DNA of 64,000 bases, taken from Rosellinia necatrix. Lineage: Eukaryota > Ascomycota > Sordariomycetes > Xylariales > Xylariaceae. A model generated the notes under the pieces. The model saw only the letters and a list, made by a program, of their open reading frames with translations, was not told where the DNA came from and searched no databases. Made by a program: the position numbers and the translations under genes. The stretch is taken from contig JAGYVD010000005.1 in NCBI GenBank assembly GCA_021209875.1, forward strand, positions 2,604,001 through 2,668,000. The letters are read 5' to 3'. Shown here piece by piece: positions 25,316 through 37,500 of this stretch. The first letter of the stretch is position 1, and every line of letters begins with the position of its first letter.

Positions 25316-26031
25316 ATGGCGGCAGATTCAAGACCTCGGAGACAACAACAACATCAGGCGCCAAGCTCCGCCTCGCACGCTCAAGTGCAAGCCAGAGCGA
25401 CCTTGGATTCCGCCACGCAAACAGAAACCGAGAGAGCAGCGCCCGCACCGCCCGCGCCTACCATCCTCCGCCTAAGAGGCGCTCATGCGCCTTCGTCACC
25501 CCGCGTACAATGGGCCGAGGATGTCGTCGACAACGAGGGACTGGGGCGTAAAAGTTCAAAAGGTTCGTAGTCAGGTTTTTATAACAGCCTGCCCTTTATT
25601 TCCCTCTTCAATAATACACCCCCCTATCGGCAATAATGCTCATTAAACATCGCTCGATCTTAGTCTGCTGCATATATCACGCACCTAAATCCGTGGGCGA
25701 GTCTTCGGACGAGTCGTCATCCGATTCGTCCTCGTCCTCAGATTCCGATTCCGATTCCGATTCCCACTCCGACGGCAACAGGGAGTACGATGCGCGGGAG
25801 AGGGCCATAGCACAGCGCAGAGCGAGGGATCAGCATCGCCATAATCCGGACTGTGCGCATGGGCACGATCATCCAGAGCAGGCCGGCCGGGGTGAAGACG
25901 GCCAACGTAAACCCGCCCGTCGACCGAGCCCTAATGCATACGAGAGGCAACCGCGATCTAAACCACGAAACGGTGGCGGTGGCGGACCGTCGAATTCGGG
26001 CCCAAGTCCGGGCGCAACAATTACCACCTAA
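25316..26031 (+). CDS. YPI1: Type 1 phosphatase regulator YPI1 (inhibitor-3 family)
   Basis: A small intrinsically disordered regulator of protein phosphatase 1 (Glc7), related to human PPP1R11. Exons are 25316-25562 and 25664-26031 (204 residues, exact phase). Splicing joins DNEGLGRKSSK to VCCIYHAPK, recreating the family signature. The PP1-docking element is RVQW, followed by AEDVVDNEG. Downstream are the serine/aspartate-rich tract (SSDSSSSSDSDSDSDS), a REYDARERA segment and a His/Cys-rich CAHGHDHPE. The tail is basic and glycine-rich. The CA repeat directly upstream lies within the probable 5' leader. Confidence 0.93.
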
Positions 26032-27995
26032 ATTATAGGGATACTACCCTAAACCGACATCATTTGTACCATTATGATGAGAGCGTAGATACGATTACCC
26101 AACGGGTAGGCCCCCAAGAGCTATCCCTAGGCTAGAGCTTTTTTTTTTTTTTTTCTCTCAACTTCTACTTGTACCATACTGTGCGGCCCGCTTTAGCACG
26201 ATTTTGAACAGGATACATACACCGTCCTTGTCGTTTGAAAGCGAGACGACAGCCCTCTCCTCGCTCGCCTGGTGGTGGCCTCAGCTCGCCAGACGCCAGG
26301 TCGTTTGTAGGGAGGGCAGTTTGCCCGAGAAGTTATTGTGTTACGAGGCAGTTTGCACTATCCCAAGACGCTGCTAATCCCCAGCCGCGCTAGATAGAGA
26401 AATAACGCCCCTGAAAGATGTGATAGCCATAACCCAGGTATCAACATCTGTCGCCTATACTACGCAGCGCTCCATTTTAAACATTCTTCCAGGATAAATT
26501 GCTCCTGTTGGGGCTCGGGCGTGCGTGGTCGGAAAGTTGGTTTCATCTTCTCTCATAGTTAGCAGGTCCTATCTGATGAGGTGTAAAGATTTGGCTCATG
26601 GGCCGCTCACAATGAGGACAGCTGGGATTGTGGGCGGGGGAAGATGAAAACAGGCTTTAAAAAGGGAAGATAGATTCCAGTTGTGCCCCTTGACTTAGCG
26701 TAAAGCTCATATACCCGCTTCGTATGAATATGATGTGACATTTTAAAAGAAGGACCGGGCTACTTTGTTTGTGTTACTACGCATCATCCCTCTGGCATGG
26801 GGAATTCTCCCGTTTTCTATCTACGGGCATTACTGACGAGTACGACTGATATCTGATGGACTGACTGCCCTTGAATACACAGGGCAAATCGCCACTGCGG
26901 CCAAACCACACCTCTAAACCGGCCATTAACCCCCGCGGTCTGATTTAGACGCATCATTTCATATCAGCTTCATATCTCTACGATCTTCAGATAACCTCAC
27001 CTTCCCAGACGGGAAAGCATAGGAGGGGAGAATCTCTAGGCCCGTGTCCATAGCCATAAATACTACATACAGTGTGTTTGTTAGTTGCCCGTTGCACAAA
27101 TCTCGCTTCACTCGCTCCATAGAGGTGATACGTATACTCTGCCTGACAACAGCCCTACATTCGACATTGCCACTGGTATTCTTAGTAAAAAATAAAATAA
27201 AATAAAACCCCCGGCACCGTGTTATGACGTGGTTTAGTTGATGTAACCTTTGCGTTGCTTGTCACCATTGCGCTCCTATCTAACCCCACTAACATGCTTT
27301 TCATTCTTGCCCCTGTCCTTTCCTGTGGCAGGATGGTTGAATGGGTAGGGGATTAACATTAAGTTAAATTTCTCCGACAAGTGTGCGCGTGTTGTCGCGC
27401 AAAGGCCATGCTAACTATGCTGCGGATGGCCATGCGATGCAAACGCCCTGGTTGTAACATGCTGTACCTTTACCGTGCCGTGCCGTACCGTGCCATGCCA
27501 AGATCTACTACACATTTTACTCATCTACATATTCAAATTGCCCAGTTCATCCGCTCCTCCTTTACTTCCTTCCCCTTCTGATGAGTGGTAAAGTTCCCGG
27601 CTACCCCCTTCAGGCCCTGCCTAGGGTATGTCCTACAACAAAATGCCTGAGTTGCTATCGGGTTTTTCAGGTTTGCCAGCTTGTCTCCGGTCTGTGGAAC
27701 AGATCCGGCGCGGTCTGGTTGTATAAAGGGAGCCGAACATTGTCAATCTCAACACTTTATGTAGGCTCCGGCTGCCTAATCTAGATAAGATGAAATTATT
27801 TCACCAATCGGGCTTCGTGTAATTCTCCAAATAAATCCTCAAGTTCGATTAAACAATGCATAGTTGGCGTTGTTTGAACCTGTCCCGAGCCAGGCGACTT
27901 AAGCCTTACATGTTGTTCTCATACACGGTAGTATTTCGTAACGCCCTAGTTGGCTTGGGGCTCAAATTTTCGTGGTTTGATTCAGTTAAGTGTTA
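26032..27995. other. Intergenic region downstream of YPI1
   Basis: About 2 kb with no supported gene. It contains a poly-T run at about 26,140-26,154 and an A-rich stretch at 27,187-27,206. The two open frames near 27,380-27,780 have no recognisable content. Confidence 0.5.
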
Positions 27996-30900
27996 CTACT
28001 CTTCAGTAGGAACAGGGAAAGAAAGAGTTGGCAACCCCATCATGCTGGGGACTTGCTTTCTCAACACCCCTCTCTTGCGCTGTTCAGGGCGCGGGACACC
28101 CTGTATGGCACGGGGTTCCTTCATCAAGGTAGGGTCTAGTCGAGCCGGAATCCTTGTTACCACCGCTCGATATTCGCCAGGAAACTTGGCGTTTGGCATA
28201 GGAACGGAGGCAGTACGCCAGAGGTGATCTGTTGTGTCTGTGAGATAAGATGGCAATTTAGACGATTTGGAAGGTAAGTTCCTGGAAGCACCGTGGGATG
28301 CTCGAATCGTAGAAAGACGAGAAAGCCCGGACGATATACCAGGCTTACCGCGAGCCTTCTTCGCTAAAATTATCTCGTCAAACAGGCGGATAGTTGGATT
28401 CGTCGCTGGTTGCATCTCTCGCGTGTGGATGAATTCATTGAAGGCTGAGGTTTATCAGTACTAAAAAAAAACCCCCAAAAAAACCGAGATTGTTCACGTA
28501 CCTTGCGTATCTCTCATCATCCCTGCGTACTCTTGCTGGTCATAAGGCAAACTCCTAATAAATCCGTTCATATCGAAAGCGTATAACTGACCGTTGGTCT
28601 TTTGCTCCTTCGACGGCCGACCCAGATATTTACGGTATGTGTATAATAAGCTTGCCTGACAGCGGACGAACGCTGCCCGTATCTTATCGGTATTGAAAGC
28701 TACCGGACACACTAGGCTCACACATCCGAGACAACGACCGTGTGACATAGCTTCGCATCCCGAGCATTTGTAACATCCATCGCCTTCAGAACGTTCGTTA
28801 CAGATGGTGCATGTAATACCGATGTCATCCGTGCTCCAGTTAAAGCAGTGTCCCTCAACCCAGACGGTTGTCTCAGTATTATGTACCGGCTGTATGAGCA
28901 TGTTTGGCATCACTGTAGATGCAGCGAGAGTGGATTGTGCATAGGTTGATGGAGCATAGCCACCAAATCCACCATAAGACGACTGGGAATCGATAGAGAT
29001 GGCGGAAATTGATAAATTGGCCTGGTGCCCATTCATGAAAGGAGCGTGAGGGCGATGGAAAGGTGGCTGGCCGAAGGAGGAGCTACGACGACCCTTCTCG
29101 TCAAAATGACCGGATCTCTTCTCGCGTAACGTAGCCGAGAGAGCAAAACCGGAATCACTTTTTGATATCGGCGTTGAAGGCATAGGTGGGAAGTTGATGG
29201 AAACGGGTGAGACGGAAGATGGAGGGCTAGTTTTGTTAGATTTACTCGTTGTTGGGCGATCCGCAGCTCCGGGTTTTGCGCTAGCAAAAGCGTTGAAAAT
29301 CGGCACCCGTAACGTTTCTTTCGGCTCAAGCTCACCAAAAGATGAGGAGTTTTGCGCAACCCATTTCCCTAAGGTGCTTGGTTGTGCCTTTTCGTGGAAT
29401 AGCGACGAATTCTCAGCCGAGAAAGCGTCGTAAGGAAAGGATTCAATAGCGTATGGCGGTGGCCCGGAGGTGACGCCATACCGGATTGCATGCGGAGCAG
29501 CAAGTTGTAGTAGTGAGAGGAGCTTACGCCGAATTTGCTTAGGCAGACGAACTGGCTGTGAAGTTGAATCGATAGTGTCTTTGTCAAGATCAACCAGCAC
29601 ATAGTCATCGTCTGGAAGTTCGATGCCGTCGTAGCGTCGCTCAATACCAACAATATAGGGACATGGGGCGTCCAAAGCAGACAATAGTCGTGCGGGTAAT
29701 ATCGGGATAAAAATGCTGGCCCACGTTAAAGGGTATAAGAGATTGGCCAGGGCATGCGATGCCAGATGAAGCATCGAAGTGTGCGAAGAGAGGAGGATTA
29801 TCCGAGATTCCGACATTGCGTACTCGAAAAGAGTAACGATATTTTCGAGAGACAAAGACCTAAAGAGCGCGTACAGATCCGTATTACGGGATCCGGGAAG
29901 CTCGTTGGCCGCCTCAGCCCGAGCATATAGCCGTAGTTCTCGCACGCCAATCTCAACTTGGGCCTTGGAACTGAGAGGACTAAACGCCTCGGTACACAGG
30001 TTGACCACGTACCGTTCTAATGGCTGCCATCGCCCTACCGTTGGAGAGCTCGCAGGAACCCTTAGGATACCGCCGTCGGTCATGGGCACAATAACGGCTC
30101 GGAGCCAATCCTTCCAGAAGCCTACTCTAGTCGCATCACGCCCAAGAATGCCAAACGCACGAGGGGTCCAGAGGCCGCTTTCCCCCGCGGTTAACCCATC
30201 AATCTTTGATGCGGCCCCATGTCTAAGGGGCCGAAGCATCTCGGCCATTAGGCTGATTTTCTCTTCAACGGCGCTGATTTGTTCGTCAAGTGTCTCACGG
30301 GCCGATGATCCAGAGGGTATAGTTGGTAGCTTAGCGAGGAGTTGTGATAAATGTGCCCGTTCGGCAGCCAGCCTCGCTCCCAGACTGCCAGCAAGCTCTC
30401 GTTCTTCCTCGCTCATATGGCTCTGCCTCCACTGTTCGCACCTCTTCTCAACCTCCTCAGCAACGTCCATTGTCAGTGCCATCCATACAATGATAGTTAT
30501 GCCATAAATCTTAGAGTTATCGTCAGACGTCATCGTGAACCCATGCCATGTCGACCGCGGCCGGTCATCGGATGACACTATCTGAATGTCGTTGGGGAAC
30601 GCAAACATTGGCACGTAATCTGGAAACCTCCCTCTCCTCCCTGGGTCTTCTTTGGCGTCGCGGGGCGGATACCTATCTAGTAATTCGGGTTCGAAGCGCC
30701 GTTTGAGGGGATGCATATCAGGGTCGAGGTTAAGTGGCTGGGGGGGAGGAATAACGGAGTTGTAATTACTAAGTCGCTTTGCCGTCCGAACCGAAGCTAG
30801 TTTGCATATGTCAGTACAGAACGCGGGTTGTTTCTTGCAAACGTGGTCGAAAAGTTCCGCAGGAAGTCTTGCTAAGTGATCCTTGGATGGGTCCATACCG

Positions 30901-31526
30901 GGTCTGGGAGTAGTCGGCTGCTTCCTTGCGCTGTTCATGTCCCTGAAACTGATTTTTCGCCGTATGCTTCCACGGATACTGCCTCCAATCCCTTTCAAGG
31001 GACTCAATCTTCCGCTTGCTGCCTCATCCGCCTTGATCCGCTCCGCCCGTGGATTCACCATCGGCGGCCTACTCTGCGTTTTTGCGCCGGCGGAGAAACT
31101 GAGGTCTTCTAAGAAATTTTCTCGTTCGGCGGCAAACTTGACAAGTGCCTTATCGAAGTCGAAGTCAATGATATGGCCTTCCGGTCGCTCAAGTCCTCCT
31201 GTACCTCCTGGGGGTGGATTGGGTCTGATGGTGGCACTACTTCTGTTGCTTGTTGTATTGCCGTCGAGTTCCTCCAGAGTATGAATCGAATTCGAGATCG
31301 AGGTTCTGGAAAGCCTACTATTCGAGTTTTGACGAGAATGACGAGCAGGGCGTTTGTGGTCAAGCGGCGGCGCCTGGGTATCAGACTCGTCGTCTGGTTC
31401 GCCATCTTCAGCAATGGTGGCGTTTACTTGATTAGGGGCAGCGGGGATTGGGAAGTCATTGTAGGATACGGACTCAATGCCCGCAATCCAGAAATAGTCC
31501 GCGAGCGGCGCCGAAGGGCTCTCCAT
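27996..31526 (-). CDS. DENN-domain protein with C1-like zinc-binding region
   Basis: DENN proteins act as exchange factors for Rab GTPases in vesicle traffic. Exons (minus) are 31526-28502 and 28444-27996, giving 1157 residues in exact phase. The intron has a GTACGT donor, a CTGATAA branch site and CAG; it restores AFNEFIHTREMQPATNPTIRL. The start gives MESPSAPLADYFWIAGIESV; the ATG 54 bases upstream is less likely. Order: a Ser/Asn-rich disordered region, uDENN-like sequence with YVPMFAFPNDIQIVSSDDRP, a coiled coil (EEVEKRCEQWRQSHMSEEER), and the cDENN core near residues 550-640 (SRIILLSSHTSMLHLASHAL, LLYPLTWASIFIPILPARL). A dDENN-like part follows, then a Cys/His cluster (CTICNERSEGDGCYKCSGCE) near residues 890-930 resembling a C1 or PHD-like finger. 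The Rab target is unknown. Confidence 0.9.
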
Positions 31527-34500
31527 AGCATTGCAGCCCCGTGGCAGCCCTCGATAATTAGTTATATGGCCAATGAACAAGGAGAAGAGGGGGGGGAGAG
31601 GGGAGAGCTAAATAACTCGAATAGTCGCAGAGGAGAAGCAGACCTATCGTGCCGAGAGCTTCTTGAGGTACCCCTTCACCGCTTGTGGGTGTACCTTAAA
31701 GAGGATAACCGTCTAAGGTTTTTTTTTTTTTTTTGTGCCTATTCAGGTTGGCGGTACCGGCTTAGGCAATTGGCCAATTTCGTGTTTTGCTGAGCCTACT
31801 AAGGTATAAATAGCACCAGTAAGCCTAGAAGAACTGCTCTTCTGATAAATGCTTGCGCAAGGCTGGCTCGAACGCGCCTCTCTATAGGAGGGGAATACCG
31901 ACGGCGTATATGGTTCACGGGTGCCGAGGCTAGTAGTAGGCGATCTGGTGATTGGACTCTGGTCGAAAGAGATCAGCTACGAAGAAAAAAGGGCGATACA
32001 CAATGGGTTAGTTGTCCAGAGTGTATAAGTGATTGGCCGTCCCAGGAGACTCCTGGGTTGTCGCGTCAAGACGGCCGTCCCTTTTCTTTTCCTCTCTTGC
32101 TCTTTTCCTTTTTCCCTCTTTTCCCTCGGGGTAAAGACAACCGGGGATGGTGGTGCAGTTGACTTGTATCTAGTTTGTGTCTCCGCCCGACACAGCTGGG
32201 ATGGAAAGAAAGGGAGGCGACGCGAGCAGGCGGCCCAATGTTATGTTATGTATTGTCGATGCGTGACCGGTGCACTCGAACTACGGTTATCGGACGGTTT
32301 GGTTCCCAATTGCCGGTCTGCGCACACACTGGTGGTCTGGATGTATTCGCGTGTTTCGCTGTGCAACGGTTGCGACACAGTACTGCAATATAGTCTGCTG
32401 CGACTTAGACAGACATGCAGTGCGCCGGCTGCACCTGCAGACGCCTCTGCAGCCGTTTATTTGATCGGATGGGGGTACGGAACGAGGATGACTGATGCCG
32501 CTTATCGCCGCCACTACCGCTACCACCACCACTCAAGATGGGACGAGGGGGGGATGGGGTCGGGGCTGACTGGGACGAGGGCGAGGGACGGGGTGAAGGG
32601 GTGGAGAGGCGGACAGCTCAAACCTACTAATTAATGCCCAATTCACCTGTTGAAATCAACCGAGTGCTTGTCACGTACATCGCCTCCAAACATGCAAAAA
32701 GAAATAGACGGAAACAAGCAGAATGCCGGCAATGCAAGAGGATGGGAGAAAAGAGAGACGGGTCTCTCCAAGACCAGGACCAATGGAAAGATGATAGGGG
32801 CAGAGATCGAAGATAACTAGAGGATTGGATCTCTCTCAATGGTTAGGTTCCAATTGATGGATGGACCAGGGGGGAGGGGTTCATGCATAATAAAGACACG
32901 CCCCTGGAGCTAGTGTGTACTCAGTTGGTGAGGTATAACTACTGCAGTGTATGTATGTATGTAGTGGGCAGTCGCGAGAGGTGCTGGGTAGCGTGCTACA
33001 AGTGCAACCCTTTTCAGTTGTGGTTGTGATGCATGGCGTGAATGGGGGTAGTTACGTGTTATTTACCTACTGTAGGTAGGATCTACTAATTGATTAGGAC
33101 GCGTCGAGCTTGACTACCCTTTTTTTTTTTTTCCTTCTCAAGAAACACAAAAAAAGCTTTGGCTAATAAGCTGTACCAATAAGTGGCGTGGTACGTCACT
33201 CCTTACATAAGGTACACAATCTTCACTTTAGCGTGGTGAAGTTACCATAGTGCTCAGGTTACCTAGGCAGGCTTTTGCAGACACTAGTAAGTACTTAAAT
33301 ACCTACACTACCTACATAGGTAATCAGATAGGTACACGCTAAAAAAAAAAAAAAAAAGGCTCCTTAATTGATCCCTAGTTCCTGGTCATTGGCGGCCCTT
33401 TGAGCACCTATTCTTATTCTAGAGCTCAAGGCACACCAATGACGCCCTCGGGCAAGAACGGTAGGAGAGGACCTCGGGAGTCAATAGGCAAGGTAATGTG
33501 CATCACATCACGTTGACGGTAAGGGAACTTGAAGTTGCCTATTGCGTGCCTACTTGTGCAGATCTTAAGCCGCCTTGAGGCTTCCAAAGTTGCCAAGCTC
33601 GCTTCTCTCCCCACCACCCCTTCTTACAAGGTACAGTTGCCACTTCTGGACACTACTTCGGGAGAGTCCCTGTTTGGGGATCCCTTTGGGTTTCATCCCC
33701 TCTCATGTCTACTTTAAAGCATTCTCCGCTGCAAGCGATCATCACAACCAACATCGCCTGTCCGGCAAGATATATCATAGCTATGGATAGATCCAAGTAT
33801 GTACATACCCAGGCACCCAGCCTAGATAGCCTCGAACAGCGTGTCTTGTTCCTACCTCCCGTATCTCCCGTGATTGGGCTAGGCGCGCTTACTTGTTGGT
33901 ACTGCATATTCATCCTCACGGCTCTGGTTCACTGTATGAAACGCAAGGATACTACTACCTAGGTATAAACCAACGCCTGCACGCTCCACTTTATGCACGG
34001 ATTCGACAGGGCAATCATGATCCATGCAAGTGCAAGTATTAGATCATGAGCACTTACCTACGGTTAAGTTTATGGTTGCTGCCGTTAATAATACTACCAC
34101 TACTATTAGGTATGTACCTAGGTAGTGTGCTTAGTAGATAAGTAGGGGACAGAGGCTGCTGGCTTTCTATTCCAAGCTCTGCCGCATGCCAACTGCCTGA
34201 TGTCAGTATATCAATTGCTAAAATAGGTGATTGGCGGAACCTACGGCGCCTATGTTTAAGCATATCTTTCACTAACGTTCCCTACCTCCTACCTTCTATT
34301 GTATTTCTCTCGTCTCCTTATCGTCGGGAGGTTATTTTGCAGATACCATGCTAGTTATATGGGACAGAAACACACGCAAGCATCCAAACCACTACCGTTC
34401 TATCAAACCACCTCACCTCCCTTTTTGTTTTTGTCATACATTTGAGTTACTAGGAATGGAAGCGAAGGATTTGATGCAAGGCTCTTCAATAACTCACCTA

Positions 34501-37500
34501 CTTACACGCTTTACCGCAGCATCCAGCATCGAATATCGAGTATCCTGTGTGATTCCTGATCTTGAACCAGGGGGTAGTCCACCTATTCATTGGTTAACAA
34601 CCCACCCTCCTTCATCCCGGTTGGAATGTCAGTTCGTATTGGAGCTCCCGGGGACGCCAGTGTAGTATCGTGCAGATACATACATCATACATACATACAT
34701 ACATACATACATACATACATACATACATACATACACACACGCGCGCGCGCGCATACATACCCAGAGCATAGCTCTATATGCGTGCTAACTTCCAGGGCAC
34801 TTCCACCATACCCACCTCGTCGGCTGGTCTTGTTAGCGGTGTGGTTGCGCTAGTGGGTAGGGGTGGGCTTGAGATTCAGACAGGCAAGCCCGTCAGTCAC
34901 AGATCGCCTTACCTAGTACGACCGCCGACTCGCAGTGCGAGAGAACAGCGTGATCGCAAAAAGCCCTTCACAAGGGGCACTAGACCGGTCTCCTTTTCGA
35001 CTACCGTCTGTCCCCACAGACCGCAGCAAGACGGACAGACGACGGACTGAGATTAGCGCACACCGCAACAGTGGGCAGCTCGGGTCACCGAAACACCATA
35101 TGCAGTCAGGCTCCTTTTTCATCCGAACGTCGTTGTTGTCAACAAATGTTATAGCATTCTACCATATTGCCAAATCATCGATCCTCTCTACCAGAGCCGT
35201 ATACGAGGCAGGGGTATAACCGGCGACGTGTCTTGGGGGCTCTATCCACACCACACCCAATACCCAGATGCGGGCATATGATACGTGTGCTCTCTGCGTT
35301 GCAGGCTAACCTAGGTATAGTCGCTGCTACATACATAGTAGCGTCCGTTAGGTAGATGTAGGCACGCGAATATGCACCGTACCTGACCCGAGCATCGATG
35401 ATTCTACCCCGACCAAGACAGCTCGAAACCTCCGTCGTCATTCACACGGAGATAGCTGCTCAGCTACATCACTGCAGATACCCAGCCGAAACCAGCAACT
35501 GTCCCGTTTGATACGCGGGTTCTGGCAAACCACGATGTGAAGCACGCCAACCGTTTCTATGTTCTTTCAGCGTGAACACTAAATCCAATAACTCTTAGAC
35601 GAGCCGTGCGTCCAAGGCTACTACTCCCCTACTGTATTCGGGCGCCCCTCATCCTGTCCTGTGTCTATCGTGAGACCACTGTATGCCAAACTGTGCAGAA
35701 AGCTGCAGTACCAGCTTTACCGTCGTCCTTGACGCTCCCAGCATGCAATCACCGAGAATTCTCCCACTACCATCCGTCATCGTGACAAAGGTAGCAAGGA
35801 ATGTTTATAAAATCATGTGTCGCTCATCAGCTGTCCGCCAAAACGTTCGAGACTTAGTCCCAGGCATTAGCTCCGTACTACCAACATATTCACACACTCC
35901 ATACGCACTGCCCAGACTTCTCGTAGTCGGTAGTGTATATCCAGATTCAGGGACCTTTGCCCATCATGCCGCCATCCGAGTGGTGTGGGTGTAATAATGA
36001 TTTGGTGCCGGTCAAAACCAAGCGGGACCAGCTCCTTTTATGTACCAACGCGCTCATTACGGAATCCGACTACTGCAAGTCATCAAATGCTCACCAAAGA
36101 GTAGTGTAGCTTGCTTATTTCAAGGTAGCGCATATGGCACACAAGGCCATGGATAACTATGTAGGTACATACATCATTGCAACCCATCAGCTACATACTC
36201 AGGCAGGTCTGTAGCAGTATAGATGCCGTTAAGACAGGAGGAAAGAAAGGGAAAGATAGGGAGGGAAAGGAGGGGGGGAGGGGGAGGTGGGAGGCATAAA
36301 AAAAAAAAAAAAACTATAAAAGTAGGGGCGATGGATGGCGTAGCGCATAGCCATGGCTCGGGGTGGAGGACAAATGGTTTCTTTCCTCATCTACACCATC
36401 TCCTAACCTATGCGTCTCTAACCTATGTAGGTACATAACTAAGCGGTCCGCATCGGCGTACCTGATTAAGTAACCACCCTTCGACTTCTATCGTTAAGCT
36501 AAATGAGATAGTATGCAGCTTAAAACAGAAGACGTGTGTCCATTAAACACGGCAGAATGATGAAGCTGTCCATATTTCTGGCCCATCAGAAGCGCTAGCA
36601 TCTGCAGATGTGATGATGATACGCGGCGCCCCAAGCTCCCCGCGATCACCAATCTACTTTCCACTCAACCGGGTCCTTCGCCACTTTCCCTCGTCATTGG
36701 CTTCGCCGGGTCAGGCACTCTACATAACCATCAAAAGATGTTGGCTATCCGGCGCGCCGCCATAGAAACCTGGGGTAGTATTGGTTTAGCCGCCGGCGAG
36801 CCGGCGAAATGAGACAAAACCACCGTCGTGGTCGGGTTTAAATTACTGTGCCGGCTGTGCTGCTTCTCTCGCAATCCGACCTATGGTGATGCCCCCGCAG
36901 ATGACAAGCTCGCATTGCAACGGGGTGGGTCGAAAGGGGGCTTTCGTGGTTGGCACTGCCCACGAACGCGCCGGTCCTTGCTCGTTCGGTCGGTCGGCCA
37001 GCTGGTTCCTGACGGCCTCGGGCTGGATCTCCCATATTGCCTTGGGTCGTAAGGGCTGGCGTGCCTGGTGCCTGGGTACCCAACGCATCCCGTACCGTCC
37101 CATGGTTACCGGGGGAACCCCAGCCGATCCGAGGAAGCCATTCTAGAATACGTATGGCGAAGCTGGCTGCACACGCGCAGAACGGCCTCCTTGCGTGTGG
37201 GAGTGTGTCGTTACCCACGACGATGGGGCTCCGGGGCTACATATAAACTAACTAACGTACATACAGGAGAGGGAATTCATACTGTACCCATCATGAATCG
37301 TGCTGTCCACCCCATCGGTAAGGCACCGAAGGCCCAGGCTTAACTAACCCACCCTCCCCCCTCCCCCTGCGACTTCGACTTGCAATCTATTTAGCTCGAA
37401 TCAAACTACGTGATCGCTGCGTGGATAAAAACGCGAAGTGCTGCTTTGAAGTGACCCAGCAGCTTGGGATGCGAGCCTATTATAGATCACACCATCCCGA

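Noticed and set aside
32029..32634. Open frame of 201 codons on the plus strand
   Set aside because: No motif, unusual composition rich in Cys, Arg and Gly, and shorter frames open in other phases across the same bases; nothing suggests a protein beyond the length.
33437..33717. Possible two-exon small gene (start at 33437, acceptor TGTGCAG near 33,560)
   Set aside because: A plausible donor and acceptor exist, but the product is short, unrecognised and lies in repeat-rich spacer; chance is the simpler explanation.
36838..37218. Open frames of 126 and 86-91 codons on both strands
   Set aside because: They overlap each other in GC-rich DNA where stops are rare; none resembles a family or shows splice structure.
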